A stretch of 64,000 nucleotides of DNA from Lutibacter agarilyticus. Lineage in GTDB: Bacteria > Bacteroidota > Bacteroidia > Flavobacteriales > Flavobacteriaceae. The stretch's first letter is position 1. Each line of letters starts with the position of its first letter. The stretch lies in assembly GCF_900188235.1 (NCBI RefSeq), contig NZ_FZNT01000006.1, forward strand, positions 186,001 through 250,000, written 5' to 3'. A program made the translations under genes and the position numbers. The notes beneath the pieces are model-generated. The model worked only from the letters and a program-made list of their open reading frames with translations. It made no database searches and was not told where the DNA came from. Of the stretch, positions 19,576-27,671 are shown piece after piece.

Positions 19576-20568
19576 ATGAAAAATTATGTAGATGTAATCG
19601 GAATTGACGTATCAAAATTAACAATAGATGCCTATATGCATAAAAGAGGCCTCCATCGTTTGTTTACAAATAATACAAAGGGTTTTAAAGAACTCTTAAA
19701 TTGGGCAAATAAACACCTAGGATTGATTCTTCATTTTTACTGTTTTGAGAATACAGGAAATTACTCATTAAACCTTTCGATTTACTTAGATGAAAGAAGT
19801 ATTGATTATGTGGAAGAAAACCCTTTATTGATAAAACGTTCAGCAGGAATTGTAAGAGAAAAAACAGATAAGTTAGATTCAGCGATGATAGCCAGGTATG
19901 CTTGGCTTCATCGAGAAGAATTAAGTTTAAGTAGTGTACGAGACAATAAACATCAAGAGTTAGGACGGTTAATGGCGCTTAGAGATCAATTAGTACGTAA
20001 CAGAACAGGTCTGATGAGTAGTTTAAAAGAGCTGAAATCACTTTTAAGCAGTCCATCTACAGATGTCTGTTGTAAGAGTATACTTCGAAGCATAAGCTAC
20101 ATTACAAAGCAAATTTTAATGCTTGAAAAAAGAATGAAAGAAATTATAAAATCTGACACTCGTTTAGATAGAAATTTCAAGCTTTTAAACAGTGTAAGAG
20201 GAATTGGTCTAATCCTTTCGTGTCAATTGCTTTACCACACATCTAACTTTAAGAGATTCAATCGTTGGAGGCAATTTTCAAATTATTGTGGGACTGCACC
20301 TTTTGCATATAGCTCAGGAACTAGTGTCAAAAGAGCTAATAAATGTCATCATATAGGAGATAGGAAAATGAAGACTCTATTAAGTTTGGCAAGTGTTTCA
20401 GCAATACAATATGATAGCGAACTAAGGTTATATTACAAAAGAAAAATAGAGGAAGGAAAACCAAAATTGGTAGCATTAAATAATGTAAGAAACAAAATAT
20501 TAGCCAGAGCATTTGCTGTAATTAAAAGAGGAACACCTTATGTAGAATTACATCAATATGCAGCTTAA
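19576..20568 (+). CDS. IS110-family DEDD recombinase (transposase)
   Basis: A 330-residue protein. The N-terminal RuvC-like DEDD domain begins VIGIDVSKLTIDAY (first Asp at residue 10); the DKLDSAMIARYAW motif is typical. The C-terminal transposase domain has VRGIGLILSCQLL (helix-hairpin-helix-like), FSNYCGTAPFAYSSGTSVKR with the conserved serine, and GDRKMKTLLSLASVSA. It is one of the few plus-strand genes in the array. It is about 85 per cent identical by eye to the second copy. Confidence 0.93.
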   Translation: MKNYVDVIGIDVSKLTIDAYMHKRGLHRLFTNNTKGFKELLNWANKHLGLILHFYCFENTGNYSLNLSIYLDERSIDYVEENPLLIKRSAGIVREKTDKLDSAMIARYAWLHREELSLSSVRDNKHQELGRLMALRDQLVRNRTGLMSSLKELKSLLSSPSTDVCCKSILRSISYITKQILMLEKRMKEIIKSDTRLDRNFKLLNSVRGIGLILSCQLLYHTSNFKRFNRWRQFSNYCGTAPFAYSSGTSVKRANKCHHIGDRKMKTLLSLASVSAIQYDSELRLYYKRKIEEGKPKLVALNNVRNKILARAFAVIKRGTPYVELHQYAA

Positions 20569-20713
20569 AAAATAAAGCTAAAAGATATTAGGATTTGATC
20601 TTGGACGGGCTTTTATAAGATTTGTGCGACTGGAAAATCGGAGATTTTTCGGACGTAGTAAATCGTTTGTTGAATGTTTGTCGTTTGTTCTAGTTCAAAT
20701 TTAAGCATAAATT

Positions 20714-21685
20714 TTATGAGTTGTTGTACCCAGTTGTTAATTTATAAATTGTTTTGTTTCTTTCTCCAATTCTCTTAAATAGTTCAAGTTCAATTCCTTT
20801 TTTTAAATCGCGACTTGCAGTAGCGGATGAAATATCTTTAAAAATGTCCATATAATCTTTTCTAGAAAACACAATCTTATTTAAAGAAATAAAATATTCA
20901 AGTCTATCTTTTTGATTTAGTGTTCTATTATTAAAAGTTAATAGCTCATTTATAGATAAATCAATTACACTCAACATATATTCGATAAATTTTGTTGATT
21001 TTCCAACTTTATCACACTCGGATAAAGCATTGTAATATTTTTCTTGGTCTTTACTTATTAAAGTTTCAAAAGGTAAAAATTCAAATACAGGATATTTTCT
21101 CATTAAAATTAATGTTTGCCACAACCTACCCATTCTACCATTTCCATCTAAAAAAGGATGTATAAATTCCATTTCGTAATGAAATACGCAACATTTTATT
21201 AATTCTAATTCTTCTGAATCGCTCAAATATTCAAATAAATTTTTCATTAGAAATGGGACATTCTCATAAGGAGGAGCGAGGTGTTCAACTTTAGACCCTT
21301 TAACAATTCCGACTCCTTGTTTTCTATATTTTCCAGCATCCTCAATAAGGTTATTCATTAGGTTTTGGTGAGCTTTTAAAAATGATTTTTCACTTAGAGG
21401 ATTGTACTTTACTAAATTCTCATAAATTTCAATTGCATTTATAACCTCTTTTACATCTTTTTGAGGTCCAATAACTCTCTTATTTTCAATTAGCGCAGTA
21501 ATTTGTTCTTCTGTCAAGGTGTTTCCCTCAATTTTCAGTGAAGAATGAATTGTTCTAATTTTATTCTGTTTTCTTAACTGAGGAGAAGGTTTATTCAGAA
21601 AGGTTGCATTTACTTCTCCGATTTTCTCAGAAATTGAAGTTAGAAGTTTTAAAATTTTCGGTGTTATTTCGTATGGTGGTTTCAT
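20714..21685 (-). CDS. Fic-domain protein with C-terminal winged helix
   Basis: About 323 residues. The Fic core has HPFLDGNGRMGR (the HxFx(D/E)GNGRxxR AMPylation motif) and an N-terminal inhibitory motif SSLKIEGN (S-x3-E-G type), so it is probably auto-inhibited. The C-terminus (SRKDYMDIFKDISSATASRDL) looks like a winged helix. The start is set at ATG 21685 because upstream in-frame codons overlap a palindrome. The last residues YNNS and the stop codon are encoded by the attC-like site. Sole gene of cassette C3. Confidence 0.88.
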   Translation of the reverse strand: MKPPYEITPKILKLLTSISEKIGEVNATFLNKPSPQLRKQNKIRTIHSSLKIEGNTLTEEQITALIENKRVIGPQKDVKEVINAIEIYENLVKYNPLSEKSFLKAHQNLMNNLIEDAGKYRKQGVGIVKGSKVEHLAPPYENVPFLMKNLFEYLSDSEELELIKCCVFHYEMEFIHPFLDGNGRMGRLWQTLILMRKYPVFEFLPFETLISKDQEKYYNALSECDKVGKSTKFIEYMLSVIDLSINELLTFNNRTLNQKDRLEYFISLNKIVFSRKDYMDIFKDISSATASRDLKKGIELELFKRIGERNKTIYKLTTGYNNS

Positions 21686-21713
21686 TTTGATACTATCATT
21701 TGATACTATCAAA
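21685..21713. promoter_or_regulatory. Candidate operator upstream of the Fic gene
   Basis: Two adjacent copies of TTTGATACTATCA; the second is a perfect palindrome, TTTGATACTATCAAA (21699-21713). They sit immediately upstream of the Fic start codon, where the protein's own winged helix could bind. Confidence 0.45.
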
Positions 21714-21822
21714 TATAATATCATTTATCTGAAAATACTATTATTCTGTCAAATTTTAATTGGGTACAACGGGCTTCTTTATTTAGCACTATAAAAATAA
21801 TGCTTATTAACTTTACTAAGAA

Positions 21823-21957
21823 ACAAGAGGAGAACTAAAACGGGTTTTAGACTAAAGCTCTCTTATAAGTATTAGTCCTCTTGTTCTCTTAGGTTGCTTA
21901 GGACCACTTGGAATACTAGGTTTATTAGAACCCATTATAGGTAATAGTCATAGCAAC
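21823..21957 (+). ncRNA. Putative bridge RNA of IS110 copy 2
   Basis: Same plan as copy 1: stem ACAAGAGGA (21823-21831) with TCCTCTTGT (21876-21884) enclosing AACGGGTT and CTTATAAG; stem GTTGCT (21893-21898) with AGCAAC (21952-21957) enclosing CTTGGAATACT. The latter equals the right end of this element over ten bases. Structure inferred by eye. Confidence 0.72.
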
Positions 21958-21981
21958 AATTATTAATTTAATTATAAAAAT

Positions 21982-22974
21982 ATGAAAAATTATGCAGATG
22001 TAATCGGTATTGATGTATCAAAATTAACAATAGATGCTCATATCCATAAAAAGGATGTCCATCGTTTGTTTTCAAACAATACAAAGGGATTTAAAAAGCT
22101 CTTAAGTTGGGCAGAAAAACAGCTAGGATTGATTCTTTATTTTTACTGTTTTGAGAATACTGGAAATTACTCGTTAAATCTATCCATTTACTTAGATGAA
22201 AGAAGTATTGATTACGTAGAAGAAAATCCTTTATTGATAAAGCGTTCTGCAGGTATTGTACGGAGTAAAACCGATAAGCTGGATTCAGCGATGATAGCCA
22301 GGTATGCTTGGCTTCATAGAGAAGAACTAGGTTTGAGTAGTGTAAGAGATACTAGACATCTAGAGTTAGGGAGGATATTGGCATTTAGAGACCAGTTAGT
22401 GCGTAATCGAACAGGGATGAAGAGTAGTTTAAAAGAGCTAAAATCACTTTTAAGCAGTTCCTCTACAGATTTATGTTGTAAGAGTATACAACGGAGTATA
22501 ACTTACATTACAAAGCAAATTTTGACGCTTGAAAACAGAATGAAGGAACTCATAAAGTCTGAAGATTGTTTAGAAAGAAATTTTAAGCTTTTAAACAGTA
22601 TCAAGGGAGTTGGGTTAATATTATCGTGTCAATTGCTGTATCACACCTCAAACTTTAATCGATTCAATAGTTGGCGGCAATTCTCAAATTATTGTGGTAC
22701 AGCTCCTTTTGAATATAGTTCAGGAACGAGTATTAAAAGGGCTCATAAATGCCATCATATAGGGGATAGGAAAATGAAGACATTACTTAGTTTAGCAAGC
22801 GTTTCAGCGATACAATGTGATAGTGAACTAAAATTATATTATAAGAGAAAAATAGCAGAAGGAAAGCCTAAATTGGTAGCATTAAATAATGTTAGAAATA
22901 AAATATTGGCTAGAGTATTTTCAGTGATTAAAAGAGGAACACCTTATGTGGAATTACATCAATATGCAGCTTAA
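21982..22974 (+). CDS. IS110-family DEDD recombinase (transposase)
   Basis: A 330-residue protein with the same landmarks as copy 1: VIGIDVSKLTIDAH at the N-terminus, DKLDSAMIARYAW, IKGVGLILSCQLL, YCGTAPFEYSSGTSIKR and GDRKMKTLLSLASVSA. The frame is intact, so the enzyme may be active. It may recognise the attC-like sites through the leader RNA. Confidence 0.93.
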   Translation: MKNYADVIGIDVSKLTIDAHIHKKDVHRLFSNNTKGFKKLLSWAEKQLGLILYFYCFENTGNYSLNLSIYLDERSIDYVEENPLLIKRSAGIVRSKTDKLDSAMIARYAWLHREELGLSSVRDTRHLELGRILAFRDQLVRNRTGMKSSLKELKSLLSSSSTDLCCKSIQRSITYITKQILTLENRMKELIKSEDCLERNFKLLNSIKGVGLILSCQLLYHTSNFNRFNSWRQFSNYCGTAPFEYSSGTSIKRAHKCHHIGDRKMKTLLSLASVSAIQCDSELKLYYKRKIAEGKPKLVALNNVRNKILARVFSVIKRGTPYVELHQYAA

Positions 22975-23130
22975 AAAAATTATAAAAATATATTAGGATT
23001 TGACCTTGGAATACCTTATAAGATTTGTGCGACTGGAAAATCGGAGATTTTTCGGACGTAGCAAATCGTTAGTTGAATGTTTGTCGTTTGTACTAAATCA
23101 AATTTAAGCATAAATTTTATGAGTTGTTGC

Positions 23131-23400
23131 AAGTTTTAGCGACACGCTCTGCGGATAATTGACTTTTAGTATTTTCCGAGTTTTGTCATTCGTGTAAATC
23201 TTTCTTAAATCGTTGTTTTTTGGTTTAATTTATCTCTTTACTTGTTTTTACGTTTTGCAATTTTTCTCCGTTTCAATGCTCAAATCCGTTATAATTTTAA
23301 ATCTCTCCGTTTCATTGTGTTTTGCGTTTCAATTCTCAAAAATCGATAGAGTAGAAGTGAACTCAAATTTATCATTAAGTTTAATTTATCTTTAAACAGC
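23131..23400. other. Non-coding module in cassette C4
   Basis: AT-rich, without a credible gene. It begins next to the site with TTTTAGCGACACGCTCTGC and ends with GTAGAAGTGAACTCAAATTT. In between are repeated CCGTTTCAATGCTCAAATC-like words. The same module recurs in cassettes C13 and C20 and, more degenerate, in C8, C30 and C35. Confidence 0.6.
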
Positions 23401-23407
23401 TTTGAAA

Positions 23408-23611
23408 TCATTTCACTTTTTTACTCATTTGAGCGAAAGCTAATCTTAAGAAAAAAATTGTCATTGAACTATAAGCTAATATTGGGAATATCTTATTTTC
23501 ATTATCACCTTTAGAAAAATAGAATAGATGGATTAAGAACGCAATCAATCCGATAACGTATAATATCAATAAACTCCAATGTTCTCTTTTTAAAAAATCT
23601 TTTCCAGTCAT
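23408..23611 (-). CDS. Hypothetical two-helix membrane protein
   Basis: A 67-residue protein with two hydrophobic segments (about residues 12-31 and 43-59). Only gene of cassette C4. No family recognised. Confidence 0.55.
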   Translation of the reverse strand: MTGKDFLKREHWSLLILYVIGLIAFLIHLFYFSKGDNENKIFPILAYSSMTIFFLRLAFAQMSKKVK

Positions 23612-23675
23612 TTTTAGTTTTTTTTAATATAATCTTTTTTCATTTCTGCCGTGACTCATTCGAGCTATTACTTGC

Positions 23676-23797
23676 AACGGGCTTTTATAAGATTTGTGCG
23701 ACTGGAAAATCGGAGATTTTTCGGACGTAGCAAATTGTTTGTTGAATGTTTGTCGTTTGTTCTAGTTCAAATTTAAGCATAAATTTTATGAGTTGTT
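23676..23797 (-). repeat. attC-like site S5 (family A)
   Basis: 122 bp, consensus family A: AACGGGCTTTTATAAG ... TTTTATGAGTTGTT. C4 on its left has ends GTTGCAAGT ... ACTTGCAAC; C5 on its right begins GTTGTACAATGTT. Confidence 0.9.
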
Positions 23798-23815
23798 GTA
23801 CAATGTTTTTTAATT

Positions 23816-24220
23816 CTAATCTTTAATCTTGTAGGAGTTAAATCGTCTAACTTTTCTCATTTGTATGTTTTCTATTAATTGAAAAATTATAAATGGAATT
23901 GCAAATGCTCCAAGTAATTTTCCAAAACTAGAATAGTTCTTTTTACTTTCAAATTGTTCTTTATGTTCCAAGTAAAATTCTCCAATAAAATGATAAATCA
24001 GAATTGTTCCAATTACGAAAATTAAAAATCCAATTATTGAGATAACTCTATTTTTCTTTGCATTTATATCATTCGGATGATGACAACTTTTAGTTGAACA
24101 TTCTTTACAGAATAATTCTATATTTTCTCCTTTTTCAAGACTCAATTCTGCTCGGTCAGAAACATTCTCAGTGAACTCAATATATTTTCCACAATTTTTG
24201 CATTTTGATTCGAGTTTCAT
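23816..24220 (-). CDS. Zinc-ribbon membrane protein
   Basis: About 134 residues from ATG 24220. The N-terminus has two CxxC pairs (CKNCGKYIEF and FCKECSTKSC), a zinc-ribbon pattern, followed by two transmembrane helices. It overlaps the upstream Imm27-like gene in C5 only if the longer, less likely start at 24307 is used. The role is unknown. Confidence 0.6.
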   Translation of the reverse strand: MKLESKCKNCGKYIEFTENVSDRAELSLEKGENIELFCKECSTKSCHHPNDINAKKNRVISIIGFLIFVIGTILIYHFIGEFYLEHKEQFESKKNYSSFGKLLGAFAIPFIIFQLIENIQMRKVRRFNSYKIKD

Positions 24221-24237
24221 CTTTTCTAGCAATATTT

Positions 24238-24471
24238 TTATTTGATTTGAATAAGTTTTGGTGGACCTCCTCCTTGTAAATGATTCTCGGGATAACTCAA
24301 TTCCCAAATTTCACTATCGTTTCTTTTATATCTAGTTGTCCAACCATCTTCACTTGATTCAAGTTTAACAAACTCATTTTTAATCATTAATTCTATGATT
24401 CCACAATTTGAATCAGCAATCATTTTATTATCTCTAAAAATCCATTTTCCTATGATTACTTTTTTATTCAT
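24238..24471 (-). CDS. Imm27-like immunity protein
   Basis: A 77-residue soluble protein. The pattern GKWIF ... DGWTTRYKRNDSEIWELSYPE ... GGGPPKL resembles the Imm27 polymorphic-toxin immunity family, known from context to protect against secreted toxins. No toxin gene lies in the cassette, so it may be an orphan immunity gene. The assignment comes from motif memory and needs a profile search. Confidence 0.55.
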   Translation of the reverse strand: MNKKVIIGKWIFRDNKMIADSNCGIIELMIKNEFVKLESSEDGWTTRYKRNDSEIWELSYPENHLQGGGPPKLIQIK

Positions 24472-24483
24472 CAAATATTGTAC

Positions 24484-24608
24484 AACGGTTTAGTATTAAG
24501 ATTTGTGCGAATGGAAAATCAGAGATTTTTCGGACGAAGCAAATCGTTTGTTAGAATCTTTGTCGGTTTGTACTAAATCAAATTTAAGCATAAATTTTAT
24601 ACATTGTT
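24484..24608 (-). repeat. attC-like site S6 (family A')
   Basis: 125 bp. Starts AACGGTTTAGTATTAAG and ends TTTTATACATTGTT: both arms differ from family A in a matched way. C5 has ends GTTGTACAAT ... ATTGTACAAC. Confidence 0.88.
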
Positions 24609-24619
24609 GTGCTTAGTGT

Positions 24620-25363
24620 TTATCTGTCAATTCTAATAATCAAATCGGATATATATTTTAATAATGAAATACATTTTAAACTATTAATCTTATTCCCATA
24701 ATTGATATCTACTCCATGTAATATTTCGTGTCTATTTAATTTTAAAGGAAAATCTCCAATTTTCTTTTCCCAGACATTTAATGGCGAAGAATTTTTTATA
24801 GGAGCTAAAAATATATCAGTCATACTGCTATGCATTTTCTCTATTATAGGATATACTTCAGGTAAATACTCTTTGTTTTTTATGAAAAATTTCTTTGTAG
24901 TTATATCATTACATATTCCATCAATTTGAGATAAGACAACTGGTATCGTTAGATAGAATAATTCCTCATTGTAAGATTTTTCTATTTGGCTTAAAATTTC
25001 TTTTCTTATAGGATGTCTTTTTGATAGAACTTCAAATATCTCTGTTAAATTATTTGAGTAATAATTTACTAATGATTTTTCTGCCTCGTCATATTTGTCA
25101 TTTTCTATTAAATCATTAAGTTCAAATGAATATTTCATTTCACAATCTAAATCAAGAAACCATCCGAATTTTGAGATGTTTAATAAATTATCTGGTGTCT
25201 CGGTATAAACTCTGATTAGTCCTTTTCCTATTTTACTCAAAGAATCTTTAATCTCACTTGGCATTTTAAAAACTTCTTGGTTAGCTTGAAGTTCTTTTGC
25301 AATATTTTCGAAACGTTTATTTAATTCTTTAATACGTTCAAATATAATAGGGGAGTTATTCAT
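24620..25363 (-). CDS. Hypothetical protein, helical
   Basis: About 247 residues, starting at ATG 25363 (MNNSPIIFERIKELNKRF). Mostly helical and charged, with a GVDINYGN segment near residue 223 and no signal or membrane segment. Cytosolic. I do not recognise the family. Sole gene of cassette C6. Confidence 0.6.
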   Translation of the reverse strand: MNNSPIIFERIKELNKRFENIAKELQANQEVFKMPSEIKDSLSKIGKGLIRVYTETPDNLLNISKFGWFLDLDCEMKYSFELNDLIENDKYDEAEKSLVNYYSNNLTEIFEVLSKRHPIRKEILSQIEKSYNEELFYLTIPVVLSQIDGICNDITTKKFFIKNKEYLPEVYPIIEKMHSSMTDIFLAPIKNSSPLNVWEKKIGDFPLKLNRHEILHGVDINYGNKINSLKCISLLKYISDLIIRIDR

Positions 25364-25389
25364 TTCTTTCTTTTTCAATCATTAAGCAC

Positions 25390-25513
25390 AACGGTTTATG
25401 GTATGGAAAGTTGCGATTTGATAATCGTAATTTTCCGATGTTTAAATTTAGTATTTTTATGTTTTAATAACATTCTATTTTATTGAATTTAGCAATTTTT
25501 TATACCAATTGTT
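25390..25513 (-). repeat. attC-like site S7 (family B)
   Basis: 124 bp. Arms GGTATGGAAAGTTGC and GCAATTTTTTATACC pair. C6 on its left has ends GTTGTGCTTA ... TAAGCACAAC. Confidence 0.88.
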
Positions 25514-25545
25514 GGCTGCTGGCATTATTCAAATCGTGATTTATC

Positions 25546-26832
25546 TTAAATATTCGAAATTGGCACATCAATTCTATCTCTTGCAACACAGATGTTATCT
25601 TTAATGATATAACATTCCACAAAATGTGCTCCTGCAAAATTTGAATTTTCTTTTCGGAATTCACTTCCTTTATCATTTAGAATATGACCTCTTAAATTAT
25701 TTCTTGATTTCGCAATCGAACCTTCATTCTTAACTTTCCATTTTACTAAATATGGTTTTTTAACATCATTTGACTCTATGTAAAATTTAAGTTTTTTATT
25801 TATTTTCAATTTTGAGTACATATTTCTTAAAAACTCAACTCTAAATCCGGGTTGATTAACTTCACAGTTTATTCTCATAGAAGTGATGATGTCAACTGGA
25901 AATAAATCTTCGATAAACTCTTCGTTTTCAGTATAGTCTATTGATTGCTCTTTTATAATACTTGGATAAGGAAATGGATAACCAAAAACTTTTTTCCAAA
26001 TCGTATATACTGTTGAATTGTTTTCTTTATCAATTGCTTCTAAAACATTTTTGTGAGCTTTTTTAGCTTTACTAATAAAGTTTGATTTTTTCTTGTAAAC
26101 CTTTTGATTACTTCCTGGAGCATACCAAAAATCTCTATTTTTATCTAGATTCTTTAGATACTCAAAGAAATCTCGAACAAAAATGTCGTAATCTGAAAAT
26201 GTGGTTGTGTGATGATTTGTATTTGCAACTAAAAACTCATAGCAAAGTGTATCTATGAGTAATCCTCCGATTTTTACACCACATTTATTTTTCCAAGCTC
26301 TTGTCATTTTCGCAAGATTTTTGAGGTTAGAATTGGTGGTAATATTGAAACTGTTAATCTCTGAAATTTCAGGTTTAGGATTTGTTTTTTTCCATTTTCC
26401 TCCATTGTTAGTATCAGGATATTTGTAGCTACCATCTGATTGCTCAAATACAGGACAAACTTCAACTATGTCATTTGTAAATGAAACAACAACAACTTGA
26501 CCATCTCCTCTTATATCAGTTGTAGAATAAGTATTTAAAATTGCGCTTTTAACATCTTGAAGTAGAGTGGATTGACCATTATTCTGTAAGTTGTCATATT
26601 TGGTAAATAATTCTGGAGTTAATTCAAATAACATATCCAAATCACTAATCCCATTTACAGCAGTTTTTCGTCCATAACTACCGACTTGAAGTGAGTTTTT
26701 TATTTCAGACTCATCATCAAAGAAATCTTTATTAAGTGCTTTTGTTATGTTTTTATATTTTCTTGAAATTTGGTCCTTATTCTTAATTATTAAGTTAGAT
26801 AGAAGCTGTTGAAATATCTCCGAAGTATTCAT
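25546..26832 (-). CDS. CD-NTase (SMODS) with C-terminal AGS-C sensor domain
   Basis: A 428-residue cGAS/DncV-like nucleotidyltransferase. The active site is GSYGRKTAVNGISDLDMLF (about residues 48-66) with the GS loop and DxD pair; a third acidic residue is in NDIVEVCPVF. The C-terminus (about 350-428, NNLRGHIL, FAGAHFVECYI, CVARDRIDV) fits the AGS-C nucleotide-sensor domain. In CBASS these enzymes make a cyclic oligonucleotide after phage infection and a partner effector kills the cell. Its start overlaps the upstream membrane-protein gene by 38 bp, so they form an operon in cassette C7. Confidence 0.85.
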   Translation of the reverse strand: MNTSEIFQQLLSNLIIKNKDQISRKYKNITKALNKDFFDDESEIKNSLQVGSYGRKTAVNGISDLDMLFELTPELFTKYDNLQNNGQSTLLQDVKSAILNTYSTTDIRGDGQVVVVSFTNDIVEVCPVFEQSDGSYKYPDTNNGGKWKKTNPKPEISEINSFNITTNSNLKNLAKMTRAWKNKCGVKIGGLLIDTLCYEFLVANTNHHTTTFSDYDIFVRDFFEYLKNLDKNRDFWYAPGSNQKVYKKKSNFISKAKKAHKNVLEAIDKENNSTVYTIWKKVFGYPFPYPSIIKEQSIDYTENEEFIEDLFPVDIITSMRINCEVNQPGFRVEFLRNMYSKLKINKKLKFYIESNDVKKPYLVKWKVKNEGSIAKSRNNLRGHILNDKGSEFRKENSNFAGAHFVECYIIKDNICVARDRIDVPISNI

Positions 26833-27522
26833 AGCAAATGAAAATGATTGAGGTTAATAAAACGATTAGTAAAAATATTTTTAATGAATTGGGTACTTTA
26901 TCCTTAAAAAACTGAAAATTCAATTGCTCATTAATCCAATCAATTTGCATTTCATAAAAAAATTTAAAATGAGCAAACCAATGTGAAAGAAATACCTGTT
27001 TACTGATAGTATTAGAATAAAAATCTTTCATTATTTCATCTAATTCAGATTTTTCCTGTGTGAAATCATTTTTTGTGCTTGATTTTACAGAAAAATATAA
27101 ATCCTTAAGTTTATTAAATAATTTGGTTAATCTAATACCTTCTTTATCAAATTTTTCGGTATCGGAATTATAAACACTTATATATAAGCTTATAACACTT
27201 ATTAATATAAGAGAAGTTGATAATAATTTGCCTCCAAAAATTTCTGAAAATCCTAATTGAAAAATTCCAATAGCTAAAGTTGTAAAACCAACTTTTTTGA
27301 ATTCCGATTAAACGATTCGTAAATGTCTTTTGCGGAATCATAATTTTGATTTTTATAATTCCCAGTCAAAATTAGTTGCTCTTTATCAATTCCTCTTTTT
27401 TTTAGAATTTCTAATGTGTCATTTCTCAAATTTTCATCATAACCGTATTGACGATAATTTTTAACAATATCTATTAATTTCTCAGAATCAAAGGATTTTA
27501 ATCGTTCTATTTTATCTGTCAT
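26795..27522 (-). CDS. SLATT-like membrane effector, read through a -1 frameshift
   Basis: Two overlapping frames. The first (from ATG 27522) gives about 77 residues ending FNRNSKK; its own stop is at 27274-27276. At about 27292-27298 the minus strand reads A AAA AAG, a classic -1 slippery heptamer. In the -1 frame the sequence stays open with VGFTTLAIGIFQLGF, a second helix SLILISVISLYISV, a helical middle and a C-terminal helix LKIFLLIVLLTSIIF, ending at 26795. It resembles two-helix SLATT effectors paired with CD-NTases. Programmed frameshift, mutation and sequencing error cannot be told apart here. Confidence 0.6.
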
Positions 27523-27545
27523 TTTTTTCAATCGTAATAGTGCCT

Positions 27546-27671
27546 AACGGGTTTGAGCATGAAAAGTTGCGACTTTTGAAATCGTAATTTTTCAGGCGTA
27601 TAAATATATTATTTTTTTGATTTAGAACCATTCTATTTTACTGAATATAGCAATTTTTTATGCGCGGTGTT
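27546..27671 (-). repeat. attC-like site S8 (family B)
   Basis: 126 bp. Arms GAGCATGAAAAGTTGC and GCAATTTTTTATGCGC pair. Cassette C7 on its left is the exception in the array: its ends GTTGGCTGC and GTGCCTAAC match poorly. Confidence 0.85.

Larger units (their letters stand above)
19367..20609 (+). mobile_element. IS110-family insertion sequence, copy 1
   Basis: About 1243 bp, with the CT core dinucleotide counted at the left (19367-19368) and again after the element (20610-20611). It has a long non-coding left end (about 207 bp before the transposase) and a short right end (about 40 bp), as in the IS110 group, with no terminal inverted repeats. It sits inside attC-like site S3, right after AACGGG. 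The right end reads CTTGGACGGG, which differs from copy 2 (CTTGGAATAC). Confidence 0.85.
19361..20725 (-). repeat. attC-like site S3 (family A), split by an IS110 element
   Basis: The left end AACGGG is at 19361-19366 and the rest of the site (from CTTTTATAAG) is at 20610-20725; the element at 19367-20609 separates them. Cassette C2 ends read GTTGTAACACGTT ... AATGTGTTACAAC across the array. Confidence 0.8.
21775..23014 (+). mobile_element. IS110-family insertion sequence, copy 2
   Basis: About 1240 bp, inserted after AACGGG of site S4 with CT at both junctions (21775-21776 and 23015-23016). The layout is the same as copy 1, with diverged DNA, so it is not a very recent duplicate. The right end CTTGGAATAC exactly matches the donor-loop sequence of its own leader. 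Confidence 0.88.
21769..23128 (-). repeat. attC-like site S4 (family A), split by an IS110 element
   Basis: The left end AACGGG is at 21769-21774; the remainder (from CTTATAAGATTTGTGC) runs from 23015 to 23128. The element between them lies at the same site position as in S3. Cassette C3 has matched ends GTTGTACCC ... GGGTACAAC. Confidence 0.8.

Noticed and set aside
23213..23395. A 60-residue plus-strand ORF
   Set aside because: It lies in the shared non-coding module, is opposite to the array and is not kept in the related copies.
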